A stretch of 64,000 nt of DNA from HGM13006 sp900757695 (GCA_959607825.1 CAUHNW010000001.1:1-64000); one strand, 5' to 3'. Shown: positions 17,301-25,687, counted from the first letter of the stretch. The notes: generated by a model from the letters alone, not told the origin. Made by a program: numbers and translations.

Positions 17301-17386
17301 TTCCCCCTGCCATTTCTCCCGAAGCGCTGGATGTGATTCACAGCTTTCATTGCAGCTCCGGCATAAACGGAAGCGATCCCGTATAA
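14348..17386 (+). CDS. Membrane sensor with GGDEF and EAL domains
   Basis: A 1012-residue c-di-GMP enzyme. Transmembrane helix 1 is at about residues 17-40, an extracytoplasmic Cache-like sensor follows to about 375, and helix 2 is at 377-405. After a linker the GGDEF domain spans about 575-735 and the EAL domain about 755-1000. The GGDEF active-site loop reads S-G-D-E-F (about 651-655), a variant still compatible with activity. The EAL motif is Y-E-A-L-M-R, and I-T-E-E, D-D-Y-G-S-G, I-K-V-D and A-E-G-L-E-T are all present, so phosphodiesterase activity is likely. The upstream lipoprotein may deliver the ligand to the sensor domain. Confidence 0.92.
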   Translation: MEKKHSSHQKHSRPAFHGILSSMMLVLLIEIILMMTVLYFSSITEQLNQNALAILQKQVENRQNYLQTMLVDNQELSALSDSINNTTLSLLHSGDIDLETLDQASENCLPLLNAVSTNLVSTLRNRSVTGIFLALRTHSFDTLSDDDVIPCVYIRDLDPDTAPSSRNSDLMLEVSPTQLVESMRISTDSAWAPALRSGQSVVSQLLAPAFEAAYQDDTKLDAEDYGHWTTGTYTLNGDSHAAIGYTIPLILPDGTVYGVLGIEMLESYVQSKLPYQELSSEGYGTYLLASTTSATSNFRFQITSSLCSTAKDAPLPAGSNDITLSNSTQGGCYYSCNNVRYRAAYDSLTLYSRNAPFSGEQWLLVGVVPESTLFGFSKHVMRLLWIAMLLVLVTGVLSSLFAAHWFCRPISQLSDEVAAAQESRSSIPTLSPTGIVELDQFASAITQLSQDVISSSTRFLQIMDMASVSLGGYELRSDPPSIYVTDNFFPLLGIPDIDPKTLTVQHFGALMRHLSQSCMHKTTADGAELYQISQGDGSLRYIRLETQQNGSTRMGLVEDVTFTTEERLRVEHERDYDILTGLYSRRAFRAKCSALFEQPQQLHHAALLMLDLDNLKSTNDSLGHDWGDRYIQRAGQCIAQHAPSSALCSRISGDEFNIFLYGYSSRKELLKVIHRLWHALEQTTIHLPDGREFNISLSGGVAWYPDDTLDLDLLKKYADFAMYEVKRSHKGQLGEFNIALYNSALHERQLRSEFHQMLRNEAISYHFQPIFSAKDGTPLAYEALMRLSLPTLKSPLDVLRLARAENKLHDIERITLFKASEAYDALQRSGKVPAGKLLFINTIASQHLNEAEENEFVRRFSHLLPQYVSEITEEDELDMEALEKKRRFPGGSQVFALDDYGSGFNSEKNLLALAPHYIKVDICIVSGIDTDENKQQIVANIVHYAHQRDMKIIAEGLETPAELKTLLRLGVDMLQGYLLAKPAQVPPAISPEALDVIHSFHCSSGINGSDPV

Positions 17387-17405
17387 ATCATCAAAGGAGT
17401 CTTCT

Positions 17406-17969
17406 ATGAACCCTACTGCGTACCTGTCGGTTCTCTCCGTTGCGGAGCGTCTCAAATGTAATACACGCCATTCCTGGACGTCCTCTGGGCGTCATGAAAG
17501 CGTAGCCGAGCACAGCTGGCGGCTTGCACTGATGGCCATGCTGGCTGCCGATGAATTTCCGGACTTGGATATGGATCGTGTGATCCGCATGTGCATCATC
17601 CACGATTTGGGCGAAGCCTTCACGGGAGATATTCCGGCCTTTGACAAAACGGAAGCGGACGAGCAGCGTGAGGATGCACTGCTCCGGCAGTTGATTGGCA
17701 CCTTTCCCACCCCGGCACGGCAGGAATTCTCTGACTTGCTTCAGGAAATGGACGCACTGGAGACCCGTGAGGCAAGGCTTTATAAGGCTTTGGACAAGCT
17801 GGAAGCCCTGATTTCCCACAACGAGGCAAACCTCTCCACTTGGCTTCCACTGGAATACTCGCTCCAGCTTACCTACGGACAGGAGCTCATGGATCTGACC
17901 CCTTGGCTCCGCAGCCTCAGGGATAAAGTAACTGCCGTCACTCGGAATAAAATCGCCGACCAATCCTGA
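17406..17969 (+). CDS. HD domain phosphohydrolase (YfbR/HDDC2-like)
   Basis: A 187-residue HD-superfamily protein. Metal ligands are visible as S-V-A-E-H-S-W-R near residue 35, I-I-H-D-L-G-E near residue 68, and a later Asp (L-D-K-L-E) near 128. The A-E-H-S ... H-D-L-G-E-A-F-T-G-D-I-P pattern is that of 5'-deoxynucleotidase YfbR and HDDC2 relatives, which act on dNMPs. It lies 19 bp after the GGDEF-EAL gene and just before a terminator, so it is the last gene of that operon. Confidence 0.9.
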   Translation: MNPTAYLSVLSVAERLKCNTRHSWTSSGRHESVAEHSWRLALMAMLAADEFPDLDMDRVIRMCIIHDLGEAFTGDIPAFDKTEADEQREDALLRQLIGTFPTPARQEFSDLLQEMDALETREARLYKALDKLEALISHNEANLSTWLPLEYSLQLTYGQELMDLTPWLRSLRDKVTAVTRNKIADQS

Positions 17970-17970
17970 T

Positions 17971-18171
17971 TTATGAACATTTACCGCTCTGCTGCAAAAA
18001 GCGGGACAGCCGTCGCTGCCCCGCTTTTTTCGCATCCTGGCTGACCAGTCTTCGCCGGATACCCTTGATCGTTCTATGAAAAGTTCCCTTAGAGATCACA
18101 CAGGTTATCCTGTCCTCAAGATCTCGCACTGCGCTTCGATGTATTGCTGCATCGTCCTTCAGATGTTCCAT
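17971..18171 (-). other. Possible small basic ORF in a 360-bp gap
   Basis: The stretch 18031-18396 has no clear gene. A 66-codon minus-strand ORF runs from ATG18171 and would read through the terminator at 17996-18030. Its product is basic (R-R-R-L ... K-K-A-G-Q-R-R) and matches nothing I know. The ribosome binding site is poor. The rest of the gap holds the promoter of the next gene. Confidence 0.2.
17996..18030 (+). terminator. Intrinsic terminator of the solute-binding/GGDEF-EAL/HD operon
   Basis: AAAAAGCGGGACAGC and GCTGCCCCGCTTTTTT pair around CGTC with one mismatch; the 3' side ends in six T. The A-run on the other side could make it bidirectional. Confidence 0.88.
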
Positions 18172-18270
18172 GGCCTTTGAAACATTGGTTCTTTCCCTCC
18201 CGATCCGAAGACAGTATATGCATCATAATCAGAACTATTCACCGATCGTTCAGGAAACTTGTCCCATTTG

Positions 18271-18299
18271 TTGCTTTTCCGCAAGTTATATGGTATGAT
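18271..18299 (+). promoter_or_regulatory. Sigma-A promoter of the phosphodiester glycosidase gene
   Basis: TTGCTT (18271-18276), 17 bp, TATGAT (18294-18299). It leaves a 5' leader of about 90 nt. Confidence 0.6.
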
Positions 18300-18396
18300 A
18301 AAGTGTATATGTCCAGTTCAGTGCCTGAAAACGGCACACTTTACCAGAAACCACAGCCGGACATTCCGGCCAGCAAATAAAAAGTGAGGAAATTCA

Positions 18397-20172
18397 ATGT
18401 CAAACCACGAACTGCACGATGAAAATAAGCATTTGGTCGGCAACTCCAACAGTGCTGACCATCAAGCGGATTACACGTCTGATTCGTTATCTGAGATATT
18501 TGATTCCATTGACGCCAGCGAATATGAATTCGAGGATGACGAAGACGCCTATTATCATAAACGTACCCGCCTTGCAGCAGTTGATCATTCTTTGCATGAG
18601 CCCGAGGATGCGTCATCCCAGGATACTCAGGCCCCTTCCGATGATCCTTCGGTTGATTCGGATACCACCGATGATACCCCTATGGATCTCGGCGCCTATA
18701 CCGATTATGACACCTATAATGACTCCGGCACTTACCGCTCCTATGATGGCTCCAGCGAATATCGGAGCTTTGATGCGGCAATGCCGGAGGCTCCCGAAAA
18801 CGGCTGGTACCACTATTCTCAGGAGGACAGCGATCTGGAGGAGCATGATGACTATGACACCGAGGAAGAAGATCCCCCAGAGCCGGCACCGCACAGCCAC
18901 CGGCTGCTGCATATATTGTCCAATCTGCTTCTTGTAATGGTCACGCTTCTCAGTGCGTTTTATCTGATGGTGCTCTATGCTCCCATTCCTGCGCTGACAA
19001 ATCTGCGGGATATGTATGTACGTACCGCCATGACCACCATCAACCACAAGTGGCTTGCCACGGCCATTGTTCCCGGTGATATCATCGATAAGATCGTGCT
19101 GGAGGACTATCAGGCCGACTTGGCAATGACCGGCGTAAAGTCTGACTGGGGGAATGTCTCCGTACAGGAACTTCCAACCTTTGCAGAGGACAGCACTGTG
19201 AAGGAGCCCACAGATCAGCAGAGCCAATCTGCCATGGAACAGGGATCACAGATCGATTCCGTACATACGGAGGATGATTCCCCCTATTCCAGCACCGAAG
19301 AAGAAACTTTCTTCCAGCTGTTTTATGAAATCGACTATAATTCCATGCAGGATTATCTGAATGATCACCCGGACGCCCTTTCCGATGGGTGGGGTGCCAT
19401 CAACATCAACGAGGCCGGACTGGATGAGTCCGGCACCTCGATCCAAACGATTCACGGGGATCAGGTTCTTGCGCTGGATGCCAGCAACGGCGTACTGCTT
19501 GTTCGGATAAATCTCGGCTCCTCCCGGGGCATCATGGCCATCTGCAAGGACACCTCCCGTCTGAGTCTTCGTGCCGCATCTACGTTGCCTGCCACCGGCC
19601 AGACCGCCGGCAATATCTGTGACGCCAACAATGGCATTCTTTCCATCACCGGCAGTGCCTTCCTTGACGATGGCACCAGCAACGGCGGTCAGATCTCCGG
19701 TCTTGCCGTTTGCAACGGCGTTGAAATGGGCTCCCGTCTGGGCGGCTATGGCGACAAGCGGCTGGAACTCCGCAACGATAATCGGATGTACATCGTAGAC
19801 TCTGCATCCGCTGTGGACAGTGATACCCGGGATGCCTGCGAGTTCCGTCCTGCACTAATCGTGGACGGCGAAAATGTGGCCGGAAACAGCACATGGAACA
19901 GCCCGAATCCCCGTGCTGTTCTGGGCCAGAGCGCCAAGCTGGAGACCATGATGGTGGTGGTCGAGGGCCGTCTTCTGGACAGCCCCGGCTGCGGCGTGGA
20001 GGATATTGCCGATAAGCTGGAGGAATACGGATGCGTACAGGCCCTGAATCTGGACGGCGGCACCAGCGCCATTATGTACTATAAGGGTGAATATGTCACC
20101 CGCTGCTCCAACACAGCGCTGCCGGGTGGCCGGACACTTCCCTCCGCTTGGGTATACGAGCGTGCCTCTTAA
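18397..20172 (+). CDS. Membrane-anchored phosphodiester glycosidase (NAGPA domain)
   Basis: A 591-residue protein in three parts. Residues 1-165 are disordered and very acidic, with many Asp, Glu, Ser and Tyr. One transmembrane helix at about 170-195 (L-L-H-I-L-S-N-L-L-L-V-M-V) anchors it. Residues 345-590 are an NAGPA-type domain, with R-P-A-L-I-V-D-G near residue 485 and A-L-N-L-D-G-G-T-S-A near residue 549, the family signature. Family members cleave GlcNAc-1-phosphodiesters and some act on cell-wall polymers or exopolysaccharide. GTGAGGA lies upstream of the start. It has its own promoter and terminator. Confidence 0.9.
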   Translation: MSNHELHDENKHLVGNSNSADHQADYTSDSLSEIFDSIDASEYEFEDDEDAYYHKRTRLAAVDHSLHEPEDASSQDTQAPSDDPSVDSDTTDDTPMDLGAYTDYDTYNDSGTYRSYDGSSEYRSFDAAMPEAPENGWYHYSQEDSDLEEHDDYDTEEEDPPEPAPHSHRLLHILSNLLLVMVTLLSAFYLMVLYAPIPALTNLRDMYVRTAMTTINHKWLATAIVPGDIIDKIVLEDYQADLAMTGVKSDWGNVSVQELPTFAEDSTVKEPTDQQSQSAMEQGSQIDSVHTEDDSPYSSTEEETFFQLFYEIDYNSMQDYLNDHPDALSDGWGAININEAGLDESGTSIQTIHGDQVLALDASNGVLLVRINLGSSRGIMAICKDTSRLSLRAASTLPATGQTAGNICDANNGILSITGSAFLDDGTSNGGQISGLAVCNGVEMGSRLGGYGDKRLELRNDNRMYIVDSASAVDSDTRDACEFRPALIVDGENVAGNSTWNSPNPRAVLGQSAKLETMMVVVEGRLLDSPGCGVEDIADKLEEYGCVQALNLDGGTSAIMYYKGEYVTRCSNTALPGGRTLPSAWVYERAS

Positions 20173-20195
20173 CGAAATATTCCCCAGATGCAGCA

Positions 20196-20231
20196 GCAGC
20201 GGCAGTTCCCTTCGAACTGCCGCTGCTTTTT
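20196..20231 (+). terminator. Intrinsic terminator of the glycosidase gene
   Basis: GCAGCGGCAGTTC and GAACTGCCGCTGC form a perfect 13-bp stem with a CCTTC-type loop, followed by TTTTT. Confidence 0.93.
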
Positions 20232-20255
20232 ATGATTTTGTTTCGTCCACACCGG

Positions 20256-20849
20256 TCAGCTGTTGGGCCCCTGCTTTCCCTCCAAGAAATAGGTAGCCTC
20301 CATATCCGCCACAGACAGTGCAAAGGCCAGCGGGAATTTTTCAAAAGCCTTTCCTACACTTCCCTTGTCCTCATTTCCCGAGAAGCCCATGTGAAACCGG
20401 ATGGCGAAGGCCTCCTCCCGGGTCAGCCGCATAAAGCCCGAAAGAATATAGACAGACTTTTCTCCATGCCCATAGGGCAGCGGGTCATCAAAATTGTAGG
20501 TTGGAACCTTCTGCCACACGCCGTTGTCATCTTTTACGTTGCGGGTGCCTGCCTTATAGCAGCCGATTTTGCAGACATCGTGGAGCAGTGAAACCAGCGC
20601 AATGGTCTCATCGGAATACTCCATACCGTAGTCCTCTTTCACCCGCTGGCGCTCCAAATAGGCCCTCAGGCAGTGATATACGTTGATGCTGTGCTGTGCA
20701 AGTCCCCCGGCATAAGAGCCGTGGAACCGTGTGCTGGCCGGTGCGGTAAAGAAATCCGATTTATTCTGAAGATAGTCCAGGAATTTATCGGCTCCTTCCC
20801 GGTGAATGTATTGCTGATAGATCTCCTTAAATTCTTCCTGTATTGTCAT
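20256..20849 (-). CDS. HD domain hydrolase
   Basis: A 197-residue HD-superfamily phosphohydrolase. Likely metal ligands are H-S-I-N-V-Y near residue 53, L-L-H-D-V-C-K near residue 88, H-G-E-K-S near 128 and H-M-G-F near 153. Related proteins occur widely in clostridial and phage genomes without a proven substrate. Its start codon overlaps the stop of the GGDEF gene upstream (ATGA at 20846-20849), so the two are translated together. This mirrors the GGDEF-EAL/HD pair on the other strand. Confidence 0.85.
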   Translation of the reverse strand: MTIQEEFKEIYQQYIHREGADKFLDYLQNKSDFFTAPASTRFHGSYAGGLAQHSINVYHCLRAYLERQRVKEDYGMEYSDETIALVSLLHDVCKIGCYKAGTRNVKDDNGVWQKVPTYNFDDPLPYGHGEKSVYILSGFMRLTREEAFAIRFHMGFSGNEDKGSVGKAFEKFPLAFALSVADMEATYFLEGKQGPNS

Positions 20850-22534
20850 ATTACGTTTCCTTCCTGCTGATCTGCGATCCGCTGGTGATATTGCTCTTTT
20901 TCCACATACATGAGTTGATCCGCCGCTTTCAGCATTTCCTCCAGATCATCCGAAGACTTGCGCCAAACCGCTCCCACGGAAATACTCACACGGCGTTCTC
21001 TCATGCTGTTCCGTGCATCCTCGATCTTTTTCAAAAAAATCTCCTCGCAAATATTGGGGTAGACAATAATAAACTCATCCCCGCCGACCCTGAATGCATG
21101 ATCCGAAAAATACTTCAGCAGCACAGTCGCCGCCCTGCTGATCATTCTGTCTCCTGCCTCATGTCCATAACGGTCATTGATTTCTTTTAGGCCATTGAGA
21201 TCCATGTAAGCAGCGCCGATGTTCTCCATGGGTTTGCGTCCAATCGACTCCAGCAGCATGATGTACTCGTTACGATTGTACAGCTTCGTCAGCATATCAC
21301 GACTGCTGAGATAGCGAAGCCACTGCTGCTGCTTCTGCATGTCAAGGCTGTTGGAAATAAAGAATTGGATGGAGGACAGCAGTGTTGGATCATCGTAATG
21401 GGCAGTTGGATTGTCTACGCCAAGAAATCCAACCACAGCACGTTCCTTCATCAGTGGGACCGCCAAAAGGCGCTCAACGCCTTGTGCTGCAAGCACCTCA
21501 TAGGTGTCACTTCCCCGCTCCTGCTCCAACGTCGGCATATAATAAACCTGTTCCTGCCGGAATTTCGCCATCCATGCAGAAATAAGCTCCAGGGGGACCG
21601 CTTGAAGATTATCCTTTTGAATACTGACATTTTTCTCCGTAAACTCAAAGGTGTTTGATAGCGTATCACCCTGTTCGTCAATTTGAAAGATATACGTTCG
21701 GTCCGCAGAGAAATAGTGGCAGATTACCTCCAGCAGCTTTTGAATGGCATCGGATATTTCTTTCCCGGAAGAAAGCTCCGCCACGCATTGGTTCAGTGTC
21801 GTTGCAATCTCAAGTCTGGCCTGAGTTTCCGCATTGGTACGAGCCAGTGCTCCCAATTCACGGTTTTGCTCCAATGTCATCCCCAGCACCAGAAGGATCA
21901 TAGAAATCCCGACTGCGCAGCTGATCAGCGGATATCCATAATCAATGGTCTGCACCATGGTTGCTGCCAACGGCAGAGCAATATAGCCAAGAATCGACAA
22001 GTATAGTCCCCTGGTAATGGAATTACGCCGCTGGATCAGCATGGATAGATCCAGCAATAGTCCAATGACAGGGATCATCACCGAAATGAAATAGCCGGAA
22101 CATCTGTAATAATAGTTGGAGCTGTCAAAGTTGTAGTATAGATGCACTCTCTGAGATACCGCAACCAGAATCATGCCCACAAATCCAAGGAGCGTTACCA
22201 ATTTGGAGCGAAGCAAAGCGTGCTCTTGCCCCTTTTCAAAGATACAGCTGCATACGTATCCATTAAACAGAATCAGTAACGCATCCACCGATGTAAAAAC
22301 GGTATAATTCGCCAGACGGATCGCCCAGTATGCCAGTTCTCCGGAACGTCCGTGAAAATACCACGCAGCCGCATCCCCCACAAGCATTGTAGCTGCCAAA
22401 AGCTGCATCCAGAACATCCACCGCCGCTTAATTGCGTCGGTGTTTTTTAGCAGCAATGTACAAGCTGCCGTAATCAGGTTAAACACTGCCACGAGAATGA
22501 GTATGGCACAATAAAGCACTCGCTGGTCAATCAT
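20846..22534 (-). CDS. Diguanylate cyclase with membrane and GAF-like domains
   Basis: A 562-residue protein. Residues 1-225 form about seven transmembrane helices (7TM sensor-like), residues 250-385 look like a GAF domain, and residues 400-555 are GGDEF. The active-site loop is R-V-G-G-D-E-F, fully canonical, so cyclase activity is expected. I chose ATG22534, preceded by AGGAGAGGAG; the longer frame from 22594 would start at the promoter. Its promoter abuts the end of the TraX-like gene. It is coupled to the HD hydrolase downstream. Confidence 0.9.
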   Translation of the reverse strand: MIDQRVLYCAILILVAVFNLITAACTLLLKNTDAIKRRWMFWMQLLAATMLVGDAAAWYFHGRSGELAYWAIRLANYTVFTSVDALLILFNGYVCSCIFEKGQEHALLRSKLVTLLGFVGMILVAVSQRVHLYYNFDSSNYYYRCSGYFISVMIPVIGLLLDLSMLIQRRNSITRGLYLSILGYIALPLAATMVQTIDYGYPLISCAVGISMILLVLGMTLEQNRELGALARTNAETQARLEIATTLNQCVAELSSGKEISDAIQKLLEVICHYFSADRTYIFQIDEQGDTLSNTFEFTEKNVSIQKDNLQAVPLELISAWMAKFRQEQVYYMPTLEQERGSDTYEVLAAQGVERLLAVPLMKERAVVGFLGVDNPTAHYDDPTLLSSIQFFISNSLDMQKQQQWLRYLSSRDMLTKLYNRNEYIMLLESIGRKPMENIGAAYMDLNGLKEINDRYGHEAGDRMISRAATVLLKYFSDHAFRVGGDEFIIVYPNICEEIFLKKIEDARNSMRERRVSISVGAVWRKSSDDLEEMLKAADQLMYVEKEQYHQRIADQQEGNVI

Positions 22535-22565
22535 TGCGCTCCTCTCCTTCCACATATTCCCTATC

Positions 22566-22594
22566 ATTATACCATTTAATTTCCAAAAAAGCAA
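22566..22594 (-). promoter_or_regulatory. Sigma-A promoter of the diguanylate cyclase gene
   Basis: On the minus strand TTGCTT (22594-22589), 17 bp, TATAAT (22571-22566). Confidence 0.78.
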
Positions 22595-23356
22595 TTAAAT
22601 CAGACAGTGAAACAAATAAAAGATCCAAAGGTGAGCGGGATAAAAAACATAGAACAGCCATCGGCATTTCCGTCCACGCATGCCCTGATAGCACGCCAGC
22701 AGCGGTACCGCAAACATGCCGCCGATCCACTGCAGGATCAGACCGTAGCCGTTTTTCGACATCCAGATCATGGTCCGTCCGTTCCAGCCATGCCAGATCA
22801 GCATGAATACCGTCATCCAGCACCCCATCAGGAGCAGCTTCTGCTTCTTCTCCGGCAGCAGATACAGCATAATAATCAGGGCAACGCCCCATGCATTGTA
22901 GTCTGTTTTCAGCAGCCAGCCCAATGAAACCGCAGCCGCAGATGGCACCAGCCACGCGATCCACTTGGCAATGCCGCCGTGCTCCAGCCACTGTCCGGCG
23001 CAGATGGCAGCAGCCCCCAGAAGCAGGGTAAACAGAGCATTATGGCAGCCCAGCTGCAACCCCGTCTGCCCCGCGCCCCAGAAGCAGAGCTGAAAGGGCG
23101 CTTCCGACAGCACCGCAAAAGTCGCAAGACGGCAAAGATATCGCCTTTGATTCCGTGATTTTCGGCACCCCTCTGCCACAAACCACGCAAAGATCGGCAT
23201 TGCAATGCGTCCAATTACCGTCAGCATTGTCTGGAGCCACAGGCTTCCCTCCGTCCCAAGATACGGGCTCAGCACACCGGTAGCCAATATGACCTTTGCA
23301 AAATGGTCACACAGCATGGCTGCCATTGCAATGATTTTCAACGTAAACTGTGTCAT
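22595..23356 (-). CDS. TraX family membrane protein
   Basis: A 253-residue polytopic protein with about eight hydrophobic helices and the TraX pattern: L-K-I-I-A-M-A-A-M-L-C-D-H at the N-terminus (with the conserved Asp-His), R-I-A-M-P-I-F-A-W-F-V-A-E-G near residue 50, and Y-P-A-H-L near the end. TraX of F plasmid N-acetylates pilin; chromosomal homologues in Clostridia probably acetylate other surface molecules. I chose ATG23356 (AAGGAGCG upstream), because the longer frame reads into the upstream terminator. Confidence 0.88.
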   Translation of the reverse strand: MTQFTLKIIAMAAMLCDHFAKVILATGVLSPYLGTEGSLWLQTMLTVIGRIAMPIFAWFVAEGCRKSRNQRRYLCRLATFAVLSEAPFQLCFWGAGQTGLQLGCHNALFTLLLGAAAICAGQWLEHGGIAKWIAWLVPSAAAVSLGWLLKTDYNAWGVALIIMLYLLPEKKQKLLLMGCWMTVFMLIWHGWNGRTMIWMSKNGYGLILQWIGGMFAVPLLACYQGMRGRKCRWLFYVFYPAHLWIFYLFHCLI

Positions 23357-23370
23357 AGGCGCTCCTTCAC

Positions 23371-23401
23371 GAAAAAGTGGAGGCGGGAATCCGCCTCCAC
23401 T
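23371..23401 (-). terminator. Intrinsic terminator of the EF-G-like gene
   Basis: GTGGAGGCGG and CCGCCTCCAC form a perfect 10-bp stem with a 4-nt loop. On the minus strand it is followed by TTTTT. Confidence 0.92.
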
Positions 23402-23422
23402 ATGATACAACAATTCAGAGCA

Positions 23423-25492
23423 TTAGTCTACATTTCCACTCTTTTTCGCTGCCTCGATGATGGCCTGCTGGGTAGCGGCAGGCGCCTCCTCGTAGCGGAC
23501 AAACTGGAAGGTGAAGCTGCCGCGTCCCTGCGTCATGGAGCGCAGATCGATGGCATAGCTCATCATCTCGCTCATGGGCACCTCGGCCTCAACCACCTGA
23601 TTGCCCTCGTCATCGGGCGTCATGCCCATCACACGGCCCCGGCGCTTATTGAGGTCACCCATGATATCACCCATCATGGAATCCGGAATGGTGACCGCCA
23701 GAGAGCCAATGGGCTCCAGAATCACAGGGCTTGCCTGCGGAATCCCCTCTTTGTAGGCCAGAGATGCAGCGGTCTTAAAGGCCATTTCAGAGGAATCTAC
23801 CGGATGATAGGAACCATCCAGCAGGGTGGCCTTCAGGAATACCATGGGATATCCGGCCAAAACGCCCTTCTCGCAGGACTCTCTCAGTCCCTTTTCTACC
23901 GCGGGGAAGAAATTCTTGGGAACTGCGCCGCCTACAACCTTTTCCTCAAAGGTAAGCTCCTGGGTCTCGCCGGGAGAGAATTCAATGACAACATCGCCGA
24001 ACTGGCCATGACCGCCGGACTGCTTTTTATGACGTCCGCGGACAGTAGCCGACTTCCGAATGGTCTCACGATATGCAACCTTGGGCTCCCGGAGCTCGCA
24101 GTCTACACCGAACTTGCTCTTCAGCTTGGAGCACAGCACATCCAGATGAATGTCGCCGGCGCCGTTGAGCACCATTTCCTTGGTCTCGGCATTATTCGTG
24201 AGCTTAAAGGAGAGATCCTCTTCCGCCAGCTTGGTAAGACCGGCGGCGATCTTCTCTTCCTGTCCCTTGACTTTTGCATAAATGGCTCTGGGATGGCTGG
24301 GGATCGGGTACTCCGCAGGCTTCAGGGTCAGCGGACGGGCGGTCACGCAGAGGGTATCGCCGGTCTTCACCGAAGCCAGCTTGGAAACTGCGCCGATATC
24401 GCCGCAATTGAGCACCTTTACCTCCGTGGTCTTCTTGCCCTTCACGGTATAGATATGGCCCAGCTTTTCCATCTCGCCGGTACGGGAATTTTCCAGAGAC
24501 AGATCCGGCGTCACATTACCGGAGATCACCTTAAAGAAGGACTGCTTGCCATACTGGTCGGAAACCGTCTTGAAGATGTACATGACCGGCGTTTCGTCCG
24601 GTGCGCAGTTGATGGTCACTTCCTCGCCGTTCTCGTTGACAGCCTCCTGCGGATAGCCCTCCAGTGGATTGGGCGCAAAGTCCACCAGGCCGTGGATCAG
24701 TGCCTCCGTTCCAAGGCCGCTCATGGCGCTGCCGCAGAAAACCGGTACAAGGCTCAGATCCTTTACGCCCTGATTGATACCGGCAATGATCTCGCCCAGC
24801 GTAAAGGGCTCTCCGGCAAAGTATTTCTCCATGTTCTCCTCAGAGGTCTCGGCAACTGCCTCAAGGAGAAAATCATAGTATTCTTCTACCTTATCCTTCA
24901 GGTTCTCCGGGATATCGGTATGCTCCACCTTGCCCTCACCGGACAGGAATGCATTTTTATGGATAATGTCCACGATGCCGATGGTCTTATCCCCTTCTGT
25001 AATGGGGATCACCACAGGCGCCAGCGTTTTTCCGAACTTCTCCCGCAGGGCCTCAAAGGTCTTGAAGAAATCTGCGTGCTCTTCATCCAGCTTGGAGATA
25101 TATACAAATCGAGGGAGCTTCCGCTCGTACAGGTATTTCCAAGACTTTTCCGTGCCAACACCGATGCCGTTCTTTGCGGAAACCACAATAACGCCGGAAT
25201 CCACTACACGAATAGACTGCATCACTTCGCCGGCAAAGTCAAAATAACCGGGGTTATCAAAGAGATTGATCTTTGTACGACCAAACTCAATGGGGATAAT
25301 GGAGGTAGAGATCGAATACTTCCGCTTAATCTCCTCCGGGTCAAAATCGCTGACCGTCGTGCCATCGGCAGACTTTCCGAGGCGGTCGGTTCCCTTGGTG
25401 TGGAACAGCATGCTTTCCGCCAGAGCGGTCTTTCCGTCGCCACCGTGTCCGATCAGGCAGACGTTGCGAATGTCGAGCGCAGTATAGCTCAT
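23423..25492 (-). CDS. Elongation factor G-like GTPase
   Basis: A 689-residue five-domain EF-G homologue. Its GTPase motifs differ from housekeeping EF-G: G1 is G-H-G-G-D-G-K-T (residues 15-22), G3 is D-N-P-G-Y (79-83) with Tyr where EF-G has the catalytic His, and G4 is S-K-L-D. Domain IV includes K-K-Q-S-G-G-H-G-Q-F-G-D, typical of translocases, and M-M-G-D-I-M-G-D-L is in domain V. This fits the EF-G-like (EF-G2-type) paralogue group rather than FusA, whose gene is normally with rpsL-rpsG. Its role is unproven. It has its own promoter and terminator. Confidence 0.9.
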   Translation of the reverse strand: MSYTALDIRNVCLIGHGGDGKTALAESMLFHTKGTDRLGKSADGTTVSDFDPEEIKRKYSISTSIIPIEFGRTKINLFDNPGYFDFAGEVMQSIRVVDSGVIVVSAKNGIGVGTEKSWKYLYERKLPRFVYISKLDEEHADFFKTFEALREKFGKTLAPVVIPITEGDKTIGIVDIIHKNAFLSGEGKVEHTDIPENLKDKVEEYYDFLLEAVAETSEENMEKYFAGEPFTLGEIIAGINQGVKDLSLVPVFCGSAMSGLGTEALIHGLVDFAPNPLEGYPQEAVNENGEEVTINCAPDETPVMYIFKTVSDQYGKQSFFKVISGNVTPDLSLENSRTGEMEKLGHIYTVKGKKTTEVKVLNCGDIGAVSKLASVKTGDTLCVTARPLTLKPAEYPIPSHPRAIYAKVKGQEEKIAAGLTKLAEEDLSFKLTNNAETKEMVLNGAGDIHLDVLCSKLKSKFGVDCELREPKVAYRETIRKSATVRGRHKKQSGGHGQFGDVVIEFSPGETQELTFEEKVVGGAVPKNFFPAVEKGLRESCEKGVLAGYPMVFLKATLLDGSYHPVDSSEMAFKTAASLAYKEGIPQASPVILEPIGSLAVTIPDSMMGDIMGDLNKRRGRVMGMTPDDEGNQVVEAEVPMSEMMSYAIDLRSMTQGRGSFTFQFVRYEEAPAATQQAIIEAAKKSGNVD

Positions 25493-25563
25493 ATTGATTT
25501 ACCCCTTTCCGATCCTGAATACCGGCTTGACCGGCCCTGGATCCTGCAATTTAGCATAGGTTG

Positions 25564-25592
25564 ATTATATACGATAGGTCATATATTTTCAA
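25564..25592 (-). promoter_or_regulatory. Sigma-A promoter of the EF-G-like gene
   Basis: On the minus strand TTGAAA (25592-25587), 17 bp, TATAAT (25569-25564). The rest of 25493-25744 is an AT-rich gap with the terminator below. Confidence 0.78.
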
Positions 25593-25687
25593 TTTCTGTG
25601 CAATATTTTTGTGCATAATGACGATATATTTTTTATGGATTCCACATATTTTTTTCATTTCTGCTTCACATCTCCCTTTTATGGCAG

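Noticed and set aside
23303..25564. Very long plus-strand open frame opposite the EF-G-like gene
   Set aside because: It is the shadow of the minus-strand EF-G-like gene: no ribosome binding site, no recognisable domain, and a His/Gly/Leu-rich composition typical of antisense frames.
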